A stretch of DNA of 64,000 nucleotides, taken from JAGNZR01 sp051656905. Lineage in GTDB: Bacteria; Fusobacteriota; Fusobacteriia; Fusobacteriales; Fusobacteriaceae. Made by a program: the position numbers and the translations under genes. The stretch spans positions 23,401-87,400 of the forward strand of contig JBOFJQ010000004.1 in the NCBI GenBank assembly GCA_051656905.1, read 5' to 3'. A model generated the notes under the pieces. That model was not told the DNA's origin, did not search any database, and saw only the letters and a program-made list of their open reading frames with translations. Of the stretch, positions 49,933 through 59,199 are shown piece by piece. Within the stretch, counting starts at the first letter, position 1; each line of letters opens with the position of its first letter.

Positions 49933-51297
49933 CTATGCAAAGATCATATTTAAAATTAAAAGAGTAACAATTCCTGTCCCCCATGCTATTGTACTAGTAA
50001 TTGAGTAAACTTTCAACTGTTCTTTTGCATCTGTAATTCCAATAGATCTATTAACCACCCAGAAAAAGCTATCATTATAGTGAGAAAAGAATAGTGATCC
50101 TATACATGCTGATAAAGCTGCAAATACTGGATTTACATTTAATACCAATATAATTGGAGCTGTTATTGAAGCTGCTGTTAGCATTGCAACTGTCCCACTT
50201 CCTTGTATAAAACGAATAATTGTCGCAACTATAAAAGGTAGTAATATTGGTGGTAGTGATGTTTTTACTATTGATTGAGCAATAGTATTTCCTACTCCAC
50301 TATCTCTTAAAAGCATTCCAAAAGCTCCACCAGCACCTGTTATAAGTATAATAATCCCTGCTGATTTTATCCCTTTTTCCATCTCAGTAATAACTTGTTT
50401 CTGAGTCAGTTTTCTTGCTAATCCAAATATTGTTATTAATAATCCAATTCCAACTGCAATAATTGGCATTCCTAAAAATTGAAGTACTTTGCTAAGTCCT
50501 CCTGTTATCTTTAGAGCACTTGTTACTGTCCCTAATAAAATTAGAATAATTGGTGCTATAATTGGTAAAAATGCCATGAATGTACTTGGAAGATTTTTAT
50601 CCTCTTCCTCACTATAATTCACGTCAATATTTTCTATTTTTTCAGGTCTTATCCATGTTTCACCATCATCAGATGGTATTTGGTAAATCTTCTTCCCCAT
50701 ATATTTTGCATATGTTAATGTTGCTGTTACCATTGGTATAGATATTACTATTCCCCATAGTAAAAGACTTCCTACACTTACTCCAAAAATTCCAGCAACA
50801 CCTACTGGTCCTGGAGTTGGAGGTACCAGAGAGTGCGTAATTACAAGTCCTGATGCCAACGCAATTCCTAACGAAACTATAGATTTTTTCGTTGTCTTTG
50901 AAATTGACTTAGCTAAGGGGGTTAAAATAACAAACCCAGAATCACAAAATATTGGTATAGACACTATAAAACCAGTTATTGCCATAGCTAGGTCTTCTTT
51001 TCCTTTTCCCAATACTCTTAAAAATACTAGTGCCATTTTTTTTGCCGCTCCAGAGACTTCAAATAATTCTCCCATCATAACTCCAAAGCCAATTATAATA
51101 CCAATACTACCTAGCGTTCCTCCAAATCCTTTAGTTATACTACTTATTATGGCTGAATACTCCATTCCGCCTATAACTCCTACAGTTACAGTAGCAACTA
51201 TTAGTGCAAGAAATGTATGGATTTTCGTTTTTAGAATCATATATATTAAAAATATAATTCCAATTATTAAACCTATTATCATCTGTTGGTGTTCCAC
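49933..51297 (-). CDS. GntP-family acid-sugar permease
   Basis: A 454-aa H+ symporter of the gluconate permease family with about 12 hydrophobic segments. IPIFCDSGFVILTPLAKS, GLVITHSLVPPTPGPVGVAGIFG and the SHYNDSFFWVV segment are typical. Relatives beside DUF1537/PdxA2 genes import four-carbon acid sugars rather than gluconate. GTG 51297 follows GAGGAGG at six bases; the open frame upstream has no better start. Confidence 0.85.
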   Translation of the reverse strand: MEHQQMIIGLIIGIIFLIYMILKTKIHTFLALIVATVTVGVIGGMEYSAIISSITKGFGGTLGSIGIIIGFGVMMGELFEVSGAAKKMALVFLRVLGKGKEDLAMAITGFIVSIPIFCDSGFVILTPLAKSISKTTKKSIVSLGIALASGLVITHSLVPPTPGPVGVAGIFGVSVGSLLLWGIVISIPMVTATLTYAKYMGKKIYQIPSDDGETWIRPEKIENIDVNYSEEEDKNLPSTFMAFLPIIAPIILILLGTVTSALKITGGLSKVLQFLGMPIIAVGIGLLITIFGLARKLTQKQVITEMEKGIKSAGIIILITGAGGAFGMLLRDSGVGNTIAQSIVKTSLPPILLPFIVATIIRFIQGSGTVAMLTAASITAPIILVLNVNPVFAALSACIGSLFFSHYNDSFFWVVNRSIGITDAKEQLKVYSITSTIAWGTGIVTLLILNMIFA

Positions 51298-51371
51298 TTT
51301 TAACCTCCTCAATTTAATTTTTTTTTTAACTATTTTTACTCTCTTTGGTAACATTTCACTTAATAAAATTT

Positions 51372-52376
51372 CTATTTTCTTTCTTTTATAAAATTAGGTG
51401 CATATTTTGCTGCAACTTTTATAGCTTCAACCATACTTACATGACTTGCAATACCTGTTCCAGCTATATCTAATGCTGTTCCATGATCTACTGATGTTCT
51501 TAAAAATGGCATTCCATTAGTCAACGCAATAGTCTTCTCAAAGTTATATGTTTTTGTAGCTATATGCCCTTGATCGTGATATAGAGAAAGTACAGCTTTA
51601 TATTTTCCTTGTAGAGCTTGATGGAAAACTGAATCTGCTCCAATTGGTCCAACTACATCATATCCTAATTTTTGAGCTTCTAATATTGCAGGAGTTACGA
51701 AATCATCCTCTTCATCTCCAAATAATCCATGTTCACCACAATGAGGATTTAATCCAGCTACTGCCATTGTTCCTTTTTCTCCTAATTTTGCCAGAGCTTC
51801 TGTACATCTAATAATGTAGTCTAATACTCTTTCTTTAGTTACTAAGTCACAGGCTTTTCTAAGGGATACATGTCTTGTTAAAAAGAATACTCTCATGTTC
51901 TCTACTTCAAACATTGTTAAAGGATCTTTTGAACCTGACAGATCTTCTAATATTTCTGTATGGCCTATATATGGTACCTTTGCTTCTCTTAGTGATTCTT
52001 TATTTATAGGTGTTGTAGCAATTGCGTCTAATTTATTTTCCATAGCCAATTCAACACTTCTTTTTATATATTCAAAAGATGCTCTTCCAGCCATAGCTTG
52101 TATCTTTCCTATTTCAAGTTTTTCAAATTCAATATTTTCTAAATCAATTAAATCAATAATACCGTATTTATATTCTCCATCTTCTGGATTAGTAACTACA
52201 TTTATTTTTAAGTCTAATCCACAAATTTTCATTGCATTTTCTAAAACTTTTTTATCTCCAATTATTATTGGTTTACACATATCATAAATCATTTTTTCTG
52301 CAAATGATTTTACTAATATCTCAGGACCAATCCCTGCTGGATCTCCCATTGGTATACCTATAATTCCTTTTTTCAT
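51372..52376 (-). CDS. pdxA2: PdxA2-like 4-phospho-acid-sugar dehydrogenase
   Basis: A 334-aa PdxA-family NAD-dependent decarboxylating dehydrogenase. Substrate and metal residues are in PMGDPAGIGPEI, YIGHTEIL, GLNPHCGEHG and SLYHDQGHIATK. True PdxA acts in vitamin B6 synthesis, but the pairing with a DUF1537 kinase, GntP permease and DeoR repressor marks the PdxA2 catabolic type, which converts D-threonate 4-phosphate (or an isomer) to dihydroxyacetone phosphate. RBS AGGAG before ATG 52376. Confidence 0.87.
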   Translation of the reverse strand: MKKGIIGIPMGDPAGIGPEILVKSFAEKMIYDMCKPIIIGDKKVLENAMKICGLDLKINVVTNPEDGEYKYGIIDLIDLENIEFEKLEIGKIQAMAGRASFEYIKRSVELAMENKLDAIATTPINKESLREAKVPYIGHTEILEDLSGSKDPLTMFEVENMRVFFLTRHVSLRKACDLVTKERVLDYIIRCTEALAKLGEKGTMAVAGLNPHCGEHGLFGDEEDDFVTPAILEAQKLGYDVVGPIGADSVFHQALQGKYKAVLSLYHDQGHIATKTYNFEKTIALTNGMPFLRTSVDHGTALDIAGTGIASHVSMVEAIKVAAKYAPNFIKERK

Positions 52377-52387
52377 TTTTAATCCTC

Positions 52388-53665
52388 CTATATATCATTT
52401 TTTATTTTATTTAGACACAGCTTAATAGTTTCTCTATTTCCAACCATTCCCCCTTTGCTTATTAGTTTTAAATTAGGTGTAAGCCCTCCTAATATTCTTC
52501 CATATGCTGCAAGTGGAATTACCTCTTCTTTTATCTCAACTCCAACCGCATTTAAATGTTCTAACAAAGCTATTGTTATATCTCCACCACAACTAAATAC
52601 ACCTTCAAATACATTACATTTTATTAAAGCTTCTTTAGATACTTTAGCTATAGAATTAGATATTAATAAAGATACCTCTTCTGAATTAAGCCCTGTTTCT
52701 TTAGATACTTTTTCTAAATCTAATTTTTTATCATCTCCTAAAGGCGTTGTTGTCAATAGTATATACTCATAATATTTTATCCCTTCTGCTATCTTATCAA
52801 TAGCTCTTTGAATCTCCACATCTCTAGTTTCATCTTTTAAAATCAGTTCTGGATTTAATTTAACTAAAAATACATCCTCAGTTTTTAAAAGCTCTTCTAT
52901 CTGATTTTTTGTAGTTAATGTAACACTCCCAATAGCCATCAATACTTTCTTCGACATATTTTTATTTTTTAAAAGCTCTTTTGTATAATACATAGTAAAA
53001 GGTCCTGGATCTACAGTTATTATATCTATTTCACTACTTACAGAGGCTTTGGCTATCATTCCTATATCCTCATTTGTTATTGCGTCAAATATTATTATTT
53101 TATGATCTTTAGAATAATTTTTTATTAATTCAGAAATATATTCTTCCCCTTTTTCTACCTCTTCTAATTCTATATAAGCACACTTATTTTTAGATTGATT
53201 CTGAATAATCTCTCTTACTTGAGAAGTTACTACAGGGGTTTTTGGATCTTTTCCTGCGTCTGAATTTTTTAAAAGTACCCCATTAACTAATTGAATCCCT
53301 TTTATCACTATTCTTCCTGAGTCAGGATATACCGGAACTACTATCGCTATCTTTTTATCATCTAATCCATCTAGGATTCCATCTATCTCTCTTCCAATAT
53401 TTCCTCTCATTGTAGAATCAATTCTCTTATTTATAACAAAAGTTTCTTCATCTTTTAACTTTAAAACAGCACTTTTTACTAAATCATATGCCTCTTCCTT
53501 TTCCAAACCCCTACTATTTGTTGAATATGCAACAACATCTATATCATTTCCAACTTTTTCATTAATTTGAATTAAACTAGCTGTTTTTAACCCTAATTTT
53601 TTTAGTAATGAGCACGTGGCATTAGCCCCAGTTAAATCATCTGCAATAACTACACATTTTGGCAT
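52388..53665 (-). CDS. Four-carbon acid-sugar kinase (DUF1537/DtnK type)
   Basis: A 425-aa kinase phosphorylating a tetronate at O4. The N-terminal VVIADDLTGANATCSLLKK is the family signature, with NKRIDSTMRGNIGREID as the second conserved block. The C-terminal nucleotide domain has FSCGGDITIALLEHL and AYGRILGGLTPNLKLISKGGMVG. D-threonate, L-threonate or D-/L-erythronate are all possible substrates. It sits 11 bases before pdxA2. Confidence 0.87.
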   Translation of the reverse strand: MPKCVVIADDLTGANATCSLLKKLGLKTASLIQINEKVGNDIDVVAYSTNSRGLEKEEAYDLVKSAVLKLKDEETFVINKRIDSTMRGNIGREIDGILDGLDDKKIAIVVPVYPDSGRIVIKGIQLVNGVLLKNSDAGKDPKTPVVTSQVREIIQNQSKNKCAYIELEEVEKGEEYISELIKNYSKDHKIIIFDAITNEDIGMIAKASVSSEIDIITVDPGPFTMYYTKELLKNKNMSKKVLMAIGSVTLTTKNQIEELLKTEDVFLVKLNPELILKDETRDVEIQRAIDKIAEGIKYYEYILLTTTPLGDDKKLDLEKVSKETGLNSEEVSLLISNSIAKVSKEALIKCNVFEGVFSCGGDITIALLEHLNAVGVEIKEEVIPLAAYGRILGGLTPNLKLISKGGMVGNRETIKLCLNKIKNDI

Positions 53666-53685
53666 TTATCCTCCTTAATTCTATG

Positions 53686-54453
53686 TTATTCTACCTTTAT
53701 CAGTCTTTCATTTAGATTTAGCTTTTCTGAATTTTTAGTATTAAAATCATAATTTGTTATAATATGATCAAATCTATCAATTTTACAAATTTTATGAAGT
53801 GTTTTTTTATTAAATTTACTTTCATCTACTAACAATATTTTTTTATTTGAATTTCTTAACATCGCATTTTTTAAGAACATTTTATCTTGAGTAGGAGTTG
53901 TTATATAGTATTCATCACTCACAGATGCCGAACCTAAAAACGCAATATCTATATAATATTTGTCTAGCATTTCAATAGTAAAATTATCCACTGTAGCTGC
54001 AGTTTCTCTTTGAACTACCCCACCTAATAAAATTAAATTTACTCTTTCGTTTTGGAAAAGATTTAATGATATATTTAAATCATTTGTTATAACTGTTATC
54101 TTATTTAGATTAGATTTATTAATTTCATTTGATAATTCAAATGTAGTTGTTCCCGCATCTAAAACTATTGTCATTCCATCCTCTATAAATTTAAAAGCCT
54201 CTTCAGCTAACTTTTTTTTGATATCATAGTTTTCTAATTTCTTAACTGAGTAAATTTTTTCATCTATTAGTGAATTTGGCAAAATTGCTCCACCAAAAGT
54301 CTTTTCAAGTAATCCTTTTTCTTCTAAATGTTGTATATCTCTGTTAACTGTCATTGAAGTCACATCTAATATTTTTGCTATCTCTTGTATTTTTAAAACT
54401 TTATTTTCTTTCAAATAATCTAAAATAAATTTATGTCTTTCTATTGCTAACAT
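53686..54453 (-). CDS. DeoR-family transcriptional repressor
   Basis: A 255-aa regulator: DeoR HTH (HKFILDYLKENKVLKIQEIAKIL, then VTSMTVNRDIQHLEEKGLLEKTFGGA) and a sugar-phosphate sensor with DAGTTTFELSNEI, VITNDLNI and LLGGVVQ. It leads the acid-sugar operon and likely responds to a phosphorylated intermediate. I start at ATG 54453 after GGTGAGG; the upstream in-frame ATG lacks a site. Tandem repeats in the leader are probable operators. Confidence 0.9.
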   Translation of the reverse strand: MLAIERHKFILDYLKENKVLKIQEIAKILDVTSMTVNRDIQHLEEKGLLEKTFGGAILPNSLIDEKIYSVKKLENYDIKKKLAEEAFKFIEDGMTIVLDAGTTTFELSNEINKSNLNKITVITNDLNISLNLFQNERVNLILLGGVVQRETAATVDNFTIEMLDKYYIDIAFLGSASVSDEYYITTPTQDKMFLKNAMLRNSNKKILLVDESKFNKKTLHKICKIDRFDHIITNYDFNTKNSEKLNLNERLIKVE

Positions 54454-54480
54454 ATTCGCCTCACCTTTATTTTTCAAAGT

Positions 54481-54544
54481 TTGTTATAATTTGTTATAAT
54501 TTGTTATTTTAAGTGATATTAACACTTTTATAATTCACTGTCAA
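54481..54544 (-). promoter_or_regulatory. Promoter and tandem DeoR operators
   Basis: Minus strand TTGACA (54544-54539), 17 bases, TAATAT (54521-54516). Immediately downstream are three tandem 10-bp units TTGTTATAAT (54481, 54491, partial 54501). A fourth related TTTGTTATAT lies near 54553, upstream of the -35. Helical-phase repeats suit binding by the operon's own DeoR protein. Confidence 0.7.
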
Positions 54545-54575
54545 TGTTATTTTTTGTTATATTTAAAAATTTAAT

Positions 54576-54617
54576 AAAAAAGTGTTATTATTTTTTCAAA
54601 TAACAACACTTTTTTTT
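54576..54617. terminator. Terminator of the YwqK-repeat lipoprotein unit
   Basis: AAAAAGTGTTATTA pairs with TAACAACACTTTTT (one G-U), with A/T tracts on both sides. Confidence 0.75.
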
Positions 54618-54678
54618 CATTATTTCATTCATTATTTCGTTTAATATTTCATTTAATATTTTTTTACTCTTTTTATAT

Positions 54679-55245
54679 TTATTTTACTAAATCTCCATCT
54701 TTATAAAGAGCCTCTATTTCTAATTTCCCATTTTCATCATAAGCTTTAGAAACTCCATCAAGCTTTCCATCTTTAAAAGAAACTTCTGACTTTAAAACTC
54801 CACTTTCATAATGTTTTCTTGCCACACCATCTAATTTTCCATCTTTATAAGTTGATTCTAACTTAATTTTTCCATTTGGATAATATGTTTTTGCTTTCCC
54901 GTGCATCTTTCCTTCTTTATACTTTCCCTCAGATTCAATCTTTCCATCAGGATAATAAAGTTTCATTACACCATCTAATTCATTATTTTTAAATTTTCCA
55001 GTAGCATTAAGGGTTCCATCTAAATTATAAACTTTTTTTTCTCCGTTTAATTTCCCCTCTTTATACTCTGCTTCTTCTTTTATTTTTCCTTCATAAAAAT
55101 ACTCTTTTAAAACTCCTGAAAAAGGTTGTGTTTGTCCCACTTCATAATAAATACTTTCTCTTTCTTCAGCTTTAGACATATCTAAAGTTTTTTGACACCC
55201 TACCAATGTAGTTAATATCATTAACAATATAAATATTTTTTTCAC
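54679..55245 (-). CDS. Lipoprotein with YwqK/MORN-like repeats
   Basis: A 188-aa secreted lipoprotein: signal KKIFILLMILTTL and lipobox LVGC, then seven or so tandem repeats of about 22 residues with the pattern YxxGKLxGxxKxYYPNGKIxxE, typical of the antitoxin-component YwqK / MORN_2 family. Such repeats form an extended beta hairpin array whose role in surface proteins is unclear. I start at GTG 55245 (after GAGAGG). It is 18 bases from the stop of the downstream-oriented serine hydrolase gene and likely co-transcribed. Confidence 0.82.
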   Translation of the reverse strand: MKKIFILLMILTTLVGCQKTLDMSKAEERESIYYEVGQTQPFSGVLKEYFYEGKIKEEAEYKEGKLNGEKKVYNLDGTLNATGKFKNNELDGVMKLYYPDGKIESEGKYKEGKMHGKAKTYYPNGKIKLESTYKDGKLDGVARKHYESGVLKSEVSFKDGKLDGVSKAYDENGKLEIEALYKDGDLVK

Positions 55246-55284
55246 AATTACTACCTCTCTTTTCATTACTAGTCTTTATGCCTT

Positions 55285-56769
55285 TTATTTTTTTATTGGT
55301 TCTGCTGAAGGTTTTTCATTTACTTTATTTTTATCTAAAAAAGCTTCATATATCTTTGTTATAACTTGTCCATATTTTCCTGTTTCATATATATCACCTT
55401 GGAATTTATTAAAATTTGGTTTTCCATTTTTCTCTTTAAGATTCTTTATTACAGGTGAATGTTTTTTATTTGTTAAAAGAACTATTTCTAGATTATACTT
55501 TGGATCTATAACAGTAACAGTTCCTGTCCATCCTGTATGTCCTATAGCCTCAGAGCTAGCTAATGTCCCAAATGTCTCTGTTAAATTATTTTCTCCCGCT
55601 CTTCTCCATCCTAATCCAAAAGTAATATCTTTTTCTGAAGCTTTTGTAAATTCATCCATAACATTCTTGTTAAATAGTCTTGTATTACCTATCATCCCAT
55701 CATTTAACATAGCAGACATTAATACAGCTAAATCTTCACTTGTTGAAAATAGCCCTGCATGCCCTGACACTCCATTCATTGAATAATATGCTTTTTCATC
55801 ATGAACTTCTCCCTGAATAACATCTCTTCTTACTCCAGGAAAATTTATATATCCGTCTCTTGTATTACCTGCCAATTCTGTTGCTGCTGCATCTGACGCA
55901 ATTTTTCCCTTTTTCAAAGGATTATACATTGTATTATTTAAACCTAGTGGCTTATATATCTCATTTTCAACATACTCATCTAGGGACTGCTCTGTAACTT
56001 TTTCAACTATTATTCCAAGAAGCATATAATCAGTGTCACTGTAAACTGTTTTTGTTCCACGTTCATAGTCTAAAGGAACATCTCTAATTATAATGTTTTC
56101 TGTTTTACTTTTTTCTTTAGAATAAAAATTTCTACCTAACGCATATTCAAACTCTTTAGATATTATTTGCGTTGCTTCTGGTTCATAAAATTTAACTTCT
56201 GGAGCATAACCTGCACTGTGTGTTAAAAGATCCTTTACCAATATTTTCTCTCTTCCCTCTCCACCATAGCCAGGGATATACTCTGAAACACGACTTTCAA
56301 CATTTATTTTTCCCTCAGAAACCAATTTCATAATTGCATAATTAGTAGCATACATTTTAGTATTAGAAGCCATATCAAATAATTTAGTTGTCTCCATCTT
56401 TTCAGGATTTTGAAGTTCTTTACCTGTAGAATCATATTTTTTAGCATATCCATAAGCTGTGTTCTTAACTATTTTCCCATCTTTTACTATTAGTAATACT
56501 GCACCTGGAAACCCTCCAGTTATCTCTTGTTGAATTAATTGATCAACTTTCTCTAATCCTTCCTTTGAAAATCCAACTGATTCTGGATCTGCCTTTGGCA
56601 AAATAGATACTCTTGCTGATTCTTGTGAACTATTTAGAGTTTGTACATTTGAAACCCCTTTATCATTCAATTCTATTTTTTTTATTTCATTTTCTACCCC
56701 TAATTTTTTACCAAATACTGTTAACGACATCATACAAAAAATTAATATTATTTTATTTTTATTTTTCAT
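55285..56769 (-). CDS. PBP4B/YfeW-like serine hydrolase (beta-lactamase fold)
   Basis: A 494-aa exported class C beta-lactamase-fold hydrolase with an N-terminal signal (IILIFCMMSLTVFG). Catalytic motifs: S-x-x-K as SNTK in FDMASNTKM (about residue 135), the Tyr motif as YSDTDYML, and HTG in AIGHTGWTGT replacing KTG. The set matches YfeW/PBP4B-type D,D-carboxypeptidases or esterases. It likely acts on peptidoglycan, and its neighbours are also envelope genes. Confidence 0.83.
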   Translation of the reverse strand: MKNKNKIILIFCMMSLTVFGKKLGVENEIKKIELNDKGVSNVQTLNSSQESARVSILPKADPESVGFSKEGLEKVDQLIQQEITGGFPGAVLLIVKDGKIVKNTAYGYAKKYDSTGKELQNPEKMETTKLFDMASNTKMYATNYAIMKLVSEGKINVESRVSEYIPGYGGEGREKILVKDLLTHSAGYAPEVKFYEPEATQIISKEFEYALGRNFYSKEKSKTENIIIRDVPLDYERGTKTVYSDTDYMLLGIIVEKVTEQSLDEYVENEIYKPLGLNNTMYNPLKKGKIASDAAATELAGNTRDGYINFPGVRRDVIQGEVHDEKAYYSMNGVSGHAGLFSTSEDLAVLMSAMLNDGMIGNTRLFNKNVMDEFTKASEKDITFGLGWRRAGENNLTETFGTLASSEAIGHTGWTGTVTVIDPKYNLEIVLLTNKKHSPVIKNLKEKNGKPNFNKFQGDIYETGKYGQVITKIYEAFLDKNKVNEKPSAEPIKK

Positions 56770-56852
56770 TTTTTATTCACCTCTTGGTTAATTTTAACAT
56801 ATTTTCTCGTAAATTATAATTTATAATTTATGAGAAAATACGATAAATAAAA

Positions 56853-56882
56853 AAGGTGATAAATTTTTATATTTATCACCTT
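56853..56882 (-). terminator. Terminator after the L,D-transpeptidase
   Basis: AAGGTGATAAAT pairs with ATTTATCACCTT around a 6-base loop; the A's before it give the minus-strand U-tract. A second dyad TCTCGTAAATTATAA / TTATAATTTATGAGA lies at about 56807-56833. Confidence 0.8.
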
Positions 56883-56904
56883 AAAGCCTATCTATTCTTT
56901 TTTC

Positions 56905-58191
56905 CTAGAATACTATGAATAAAACGTTATCTTTTATAACTTCATAAGATGGTAAAGGCTTCTGTACCTCTTTCCCTAAAACCCAAGCATATACAAAACG
57001 AGCATGTTCTCTTGTTGTTCTTACGCATTTTCTAGTTCCGTTGAAAGTTCCTAAAAATCCTTCTCTAAATTTAGCATAATAATTTATGTCATTAGCTTCT
57101 GCTAAAGAGATTGGAGTTCCGTGAAGATATCCACCACCTGAAAATCTCATAGCATTATTAGCAAAACCTTGTACTTTTCCATCTATCCCTGTATAAAGCA
57201 TTTTTTCCTTTGCAATATCCATTATAAAACTTCCTCTTGGTGTTTCAAATCCTAATTCACTCTCATAACCAGTTTTTGAATATCCATAAGAAACTATTGT
57301 CCATCTTCCATCTATTTTTTCATATAAAATTAAATTTTGATTTTCTATATCAATTATAATAGCTTTTTTTATTGGCTTCTCTTCTAATCTAGGTGCTTTA
57401 GCAATGCTCTTTTCTTCCATACTTACATAAGGTTCTGTCATTGATTCAACCTTTAACTGATCAACTTTAGTATCATTTTTTACAATTTTAGAAATTGATC
57501 TATCTGGAATATATAAAATTTCGTTATTATATCTTCCTTCAGCACTCTGAATCTTATATTTTCCGTATTTATCTCTCTTTTTACTTAAATGTTTATTCTC
57601 TGAATCTGGAGTATAAGCACTTACAAGTGCTAATTGCTCACCATTTTCTTTTGCATCTCTAATAAATTTCTCTACCTCTTCTATTCTTCCTAAAGCTTTT
57701 TCAAATCTAAAAATTCTTTTTGTTAAATAAGGTTTATATAAATATCCTACCTTTCCTTCTGCAGTTGCAACTTTATACCACTGACTGTCTTTATACTCAA
57801 CCTCTTCTAGAAGTTCAACTCTTTCGTAGAATTTTAGTTGTGCCACTAATGTTGAATTTGATATTGGTTCAGATCTTAAATTAGCTTTCTCTGCCATAAT
57901 AATTCCATAGTATAAATAGTCTGCTGTATCCCCTTTAAATTTTTGTACAAAAGGAATTGATTTAGGTGTTTCATTTTTATAGCTTACTTTTACTATTATT
58001 TCATCATCTGGTTTTATATTTTCCTGTGGTATTACAGATTCTTTTACTAACTCTTTTTCTGCTGCTCTATTAAAATTCCATGCTTCAGCATTAGTACATC
58101 CAAAATTTAAGCTTACTAAAAAAATCATAGTTAATATGAAAAAGATTTTGGTACTGTTAATTTTTTTGTTCTGATTTTTTTTAAATTTCAT
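56905..58191 (-). CDS. L,D-transpeptidase lipoprotein with SH3 domain
   Basis: A 428-aa protein with a lipobox (SLNFGC). Residues about 95-160 form a bacterial SH3 domain (ANLRSEPISNSTLVAQL, QWYKVATAEGKVGYLYKPYL). The C-terminal YkuD domain (about 275-400) has the catalytic HGTP and GTRKCVRTT motifs. YkuD enzymes cross-link peptidoglycan or attach lipoproteins through 3-3 linkages. The family is usually preceded by a signal and binding domain, as here. ATG 58191 has a weak site. Confidence 0.88.
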   Translation of the reverse strand: MKFKKNQNKKINSTKIFFILTMIFLVSLNFGCTNAEAWNFNRAAEKELVKESVIPQENIKPDDEIIVKVSYKNETPKSIPFVQKFKGDTADYLYYGIIMAEKANLRSEPISNSTLVAQLKFYERVELLEEVEYKDSQWYKVATAEGKVGYLYKPYLTKRIFRFEKALGRIEEVEKFIRDAKENGEQLALVSAYTPDSENKHLSKKRDKYGKYKIQSAEGRYNNEILYIPDRSISKIVKNDTKVDQLKVESMTEPYVSMEEKSIAKAPRLEEKPIKKAIIIDIENQNLILYEKIDGRWTIVSYGYSKTGYESELGFETPRGSFIMDIAKEKMLYTGIDGKVQGFANNAMRFSGGGYLHGTPISLAEANDINYYAKFREGFLGTFNGTRKCVRTTREHARFVYAWVLGKEVQKPLPSYEVIKDNVLFIVF

Positions 58192-58614
58192 TTTTTACCT
58201 ACTTTTTTTATAATTATATTTTTTTGCTAAATAATTTACCTCCAATATTATACTACATAAAATGGTATTTTAACTAAATTTTTTTTACTGTTTTTTTAAT
58301 ATTTTTTATTAACTTTTCATGTTTTTTTAAACTACTTTTTGTTTTTTAAAAGCACTTAAAACACTTTTATAGGACTCTTTTTTATGAAAAAAACTTTTGC
58401 AATGACTTTAGTTAGTAAAAAAATTTTATAATTTCAAAAATTTTTTTACTATTATTTTTTTTTATTATAAACATTTAATAAAAATTAAAAATTATCACAA
58501 ATAAAAAAATGCCTTATTTTTCTAGATTAATTCAACAAATCAAAAGTGCAATAACTTATATTAAGACTGATATCATTAAAGTTTTTTATAAAAATAATAT
58601 TTTTAATAAAACAA
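58192..58614. other. A/T-rich intergenic region
   Basis: No credible gene. The region is over 80 percent A/T by eye, with long T and A runs, and contains the L,D-transpeptidase promoter region on one side. A 15-codon frame near 58384 lacks a ribosome site and is ignored. Confidence 0.4.
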
Positions 58615-58643
58615 TTGACATACATACTCTTTGTTGATAGAAT
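58615..58643 (+). promoter_or_regulatory. Promoter of the arg-region leader transcript
   Basis: TTGACA (58615-58620), 17 bases, TAGAAT (58638-58643), followed by AAGGAGGA and a short leader frame. Confidence 0.75.
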
Positions 58644-58672
58644 GAACAAAACAAATTCAAGGAGGAAATTCA

Positions 58673-58708
58673 GTGACTAAAAAATTATTTTTAAGGAGCA
58701 GCAGGTAA
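58673..58708 (+). CDS. Candidate leader peptide, 11 aa
   Basis: GTG 58673 lies five bases after AAGGAGGAA and encodes (M)TKKLFLRSSR then stops. It has two AGG arginine codons around two serine codons. It follows a strong promoter and precedes a terminator at 58878-58900 and another at 59005-59039, with argC further downstream. That layout suits an arginine-responsive attenuator, but no antiterminator pairing is obvious and two Arg codons are few. Confidence 0.4.
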   Translation: MTKKLFLRSSR

Positions 58709-58715
58709 TAAGTTT

Positions 58716-58844
58716 ATGACTTTTACATATCAGAAAAATCCAAGGGATATTTCTGCCTTAAGATATCTAGTTACTGTATTGAAACTTTTGAAAAGAGAAA
58801 ATGAAAATTTAGATGGGATAAGTCTATTCAAGGCTTTACTTTAA
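58716..58844 (+). CDS. Possible small protein in leader, 42 aa
   Basis: ATG 58716 begins eight bases after the leader peptide stop; the GCAGG upstream is a weak site. The product (helical, KNPRDISALRYLVTVLKLL) has no family. Translation could be coupled to the leader peptide, or the frame could be chance. Confidence 0.25.
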   Translation: MTFTYQKNPRDISALRYLVTVLKLLKRENENLDGISLFKALL

Positions 58845-58877
58845 TAGTTCCATTTAGAATTGTTGATTTAGTGATAT

Positions 58878-58900
58878 TGTGCTTAATAGCACATTTTTTT
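58878..58900 (+). terminator. Terminator 1 of the arg leader
   Basis: TGTGCT-TAAT-AGCACA followed by seven T's: a textbook intrinsic terminator 230 bases after the promoter. Confidence 0.85.
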
Positions 58901-59004
58901 ATAATATATAGTTTTAATGTAATTCTAATATATTTTATGAAATAGGGTATAACATACCTTTCGCTTGTTATAACAATTCATTTTTGATTATATAAAAAGA
59001 TAGA

Positions 59005-59039
59005 AGCCACAGTAACTTAGATGTTATTGTGGCTTTTTT
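59005..59039 (+). terminator. Terminator 2 of the arg leader
   Basis: AGCCACAGTAAC pairs with GTTATTGTGGCT (one mismatch) and is followed by six T's. Between the two terminators a weaker hairpin TATAACA/TGTTATA (58949-58973) is seen. Confidence 0.8.
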
Positions 59040-59170
59040 ATATTATTTTTTTAATTAAGGAGGAAATTTACGTTACAAGAGAGGCTTTTGTTCTAATAAT
59101 TATTGAAATTTTTAATTAAAAGATTTTTGAACGAGTAGTGAAATTTTAAAGAGTCCACGCTCCTTCATTT

Positions 59171-59199
59171 TTGACAAATAAGAAAAATTAGTCTTTGAT
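59171..59199 (+). promoter_or_regulatory. Possible argC promoter
   Basis: TTGACA at 59171-59176, 17 bases, TTTGAT at 59194-59199, about 60 bases before the argC start. The -10 is weak. An inverted repeat AAACTT/AAGTTT (59213-59233) follows and could be an operator. Confidence 0.45.
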
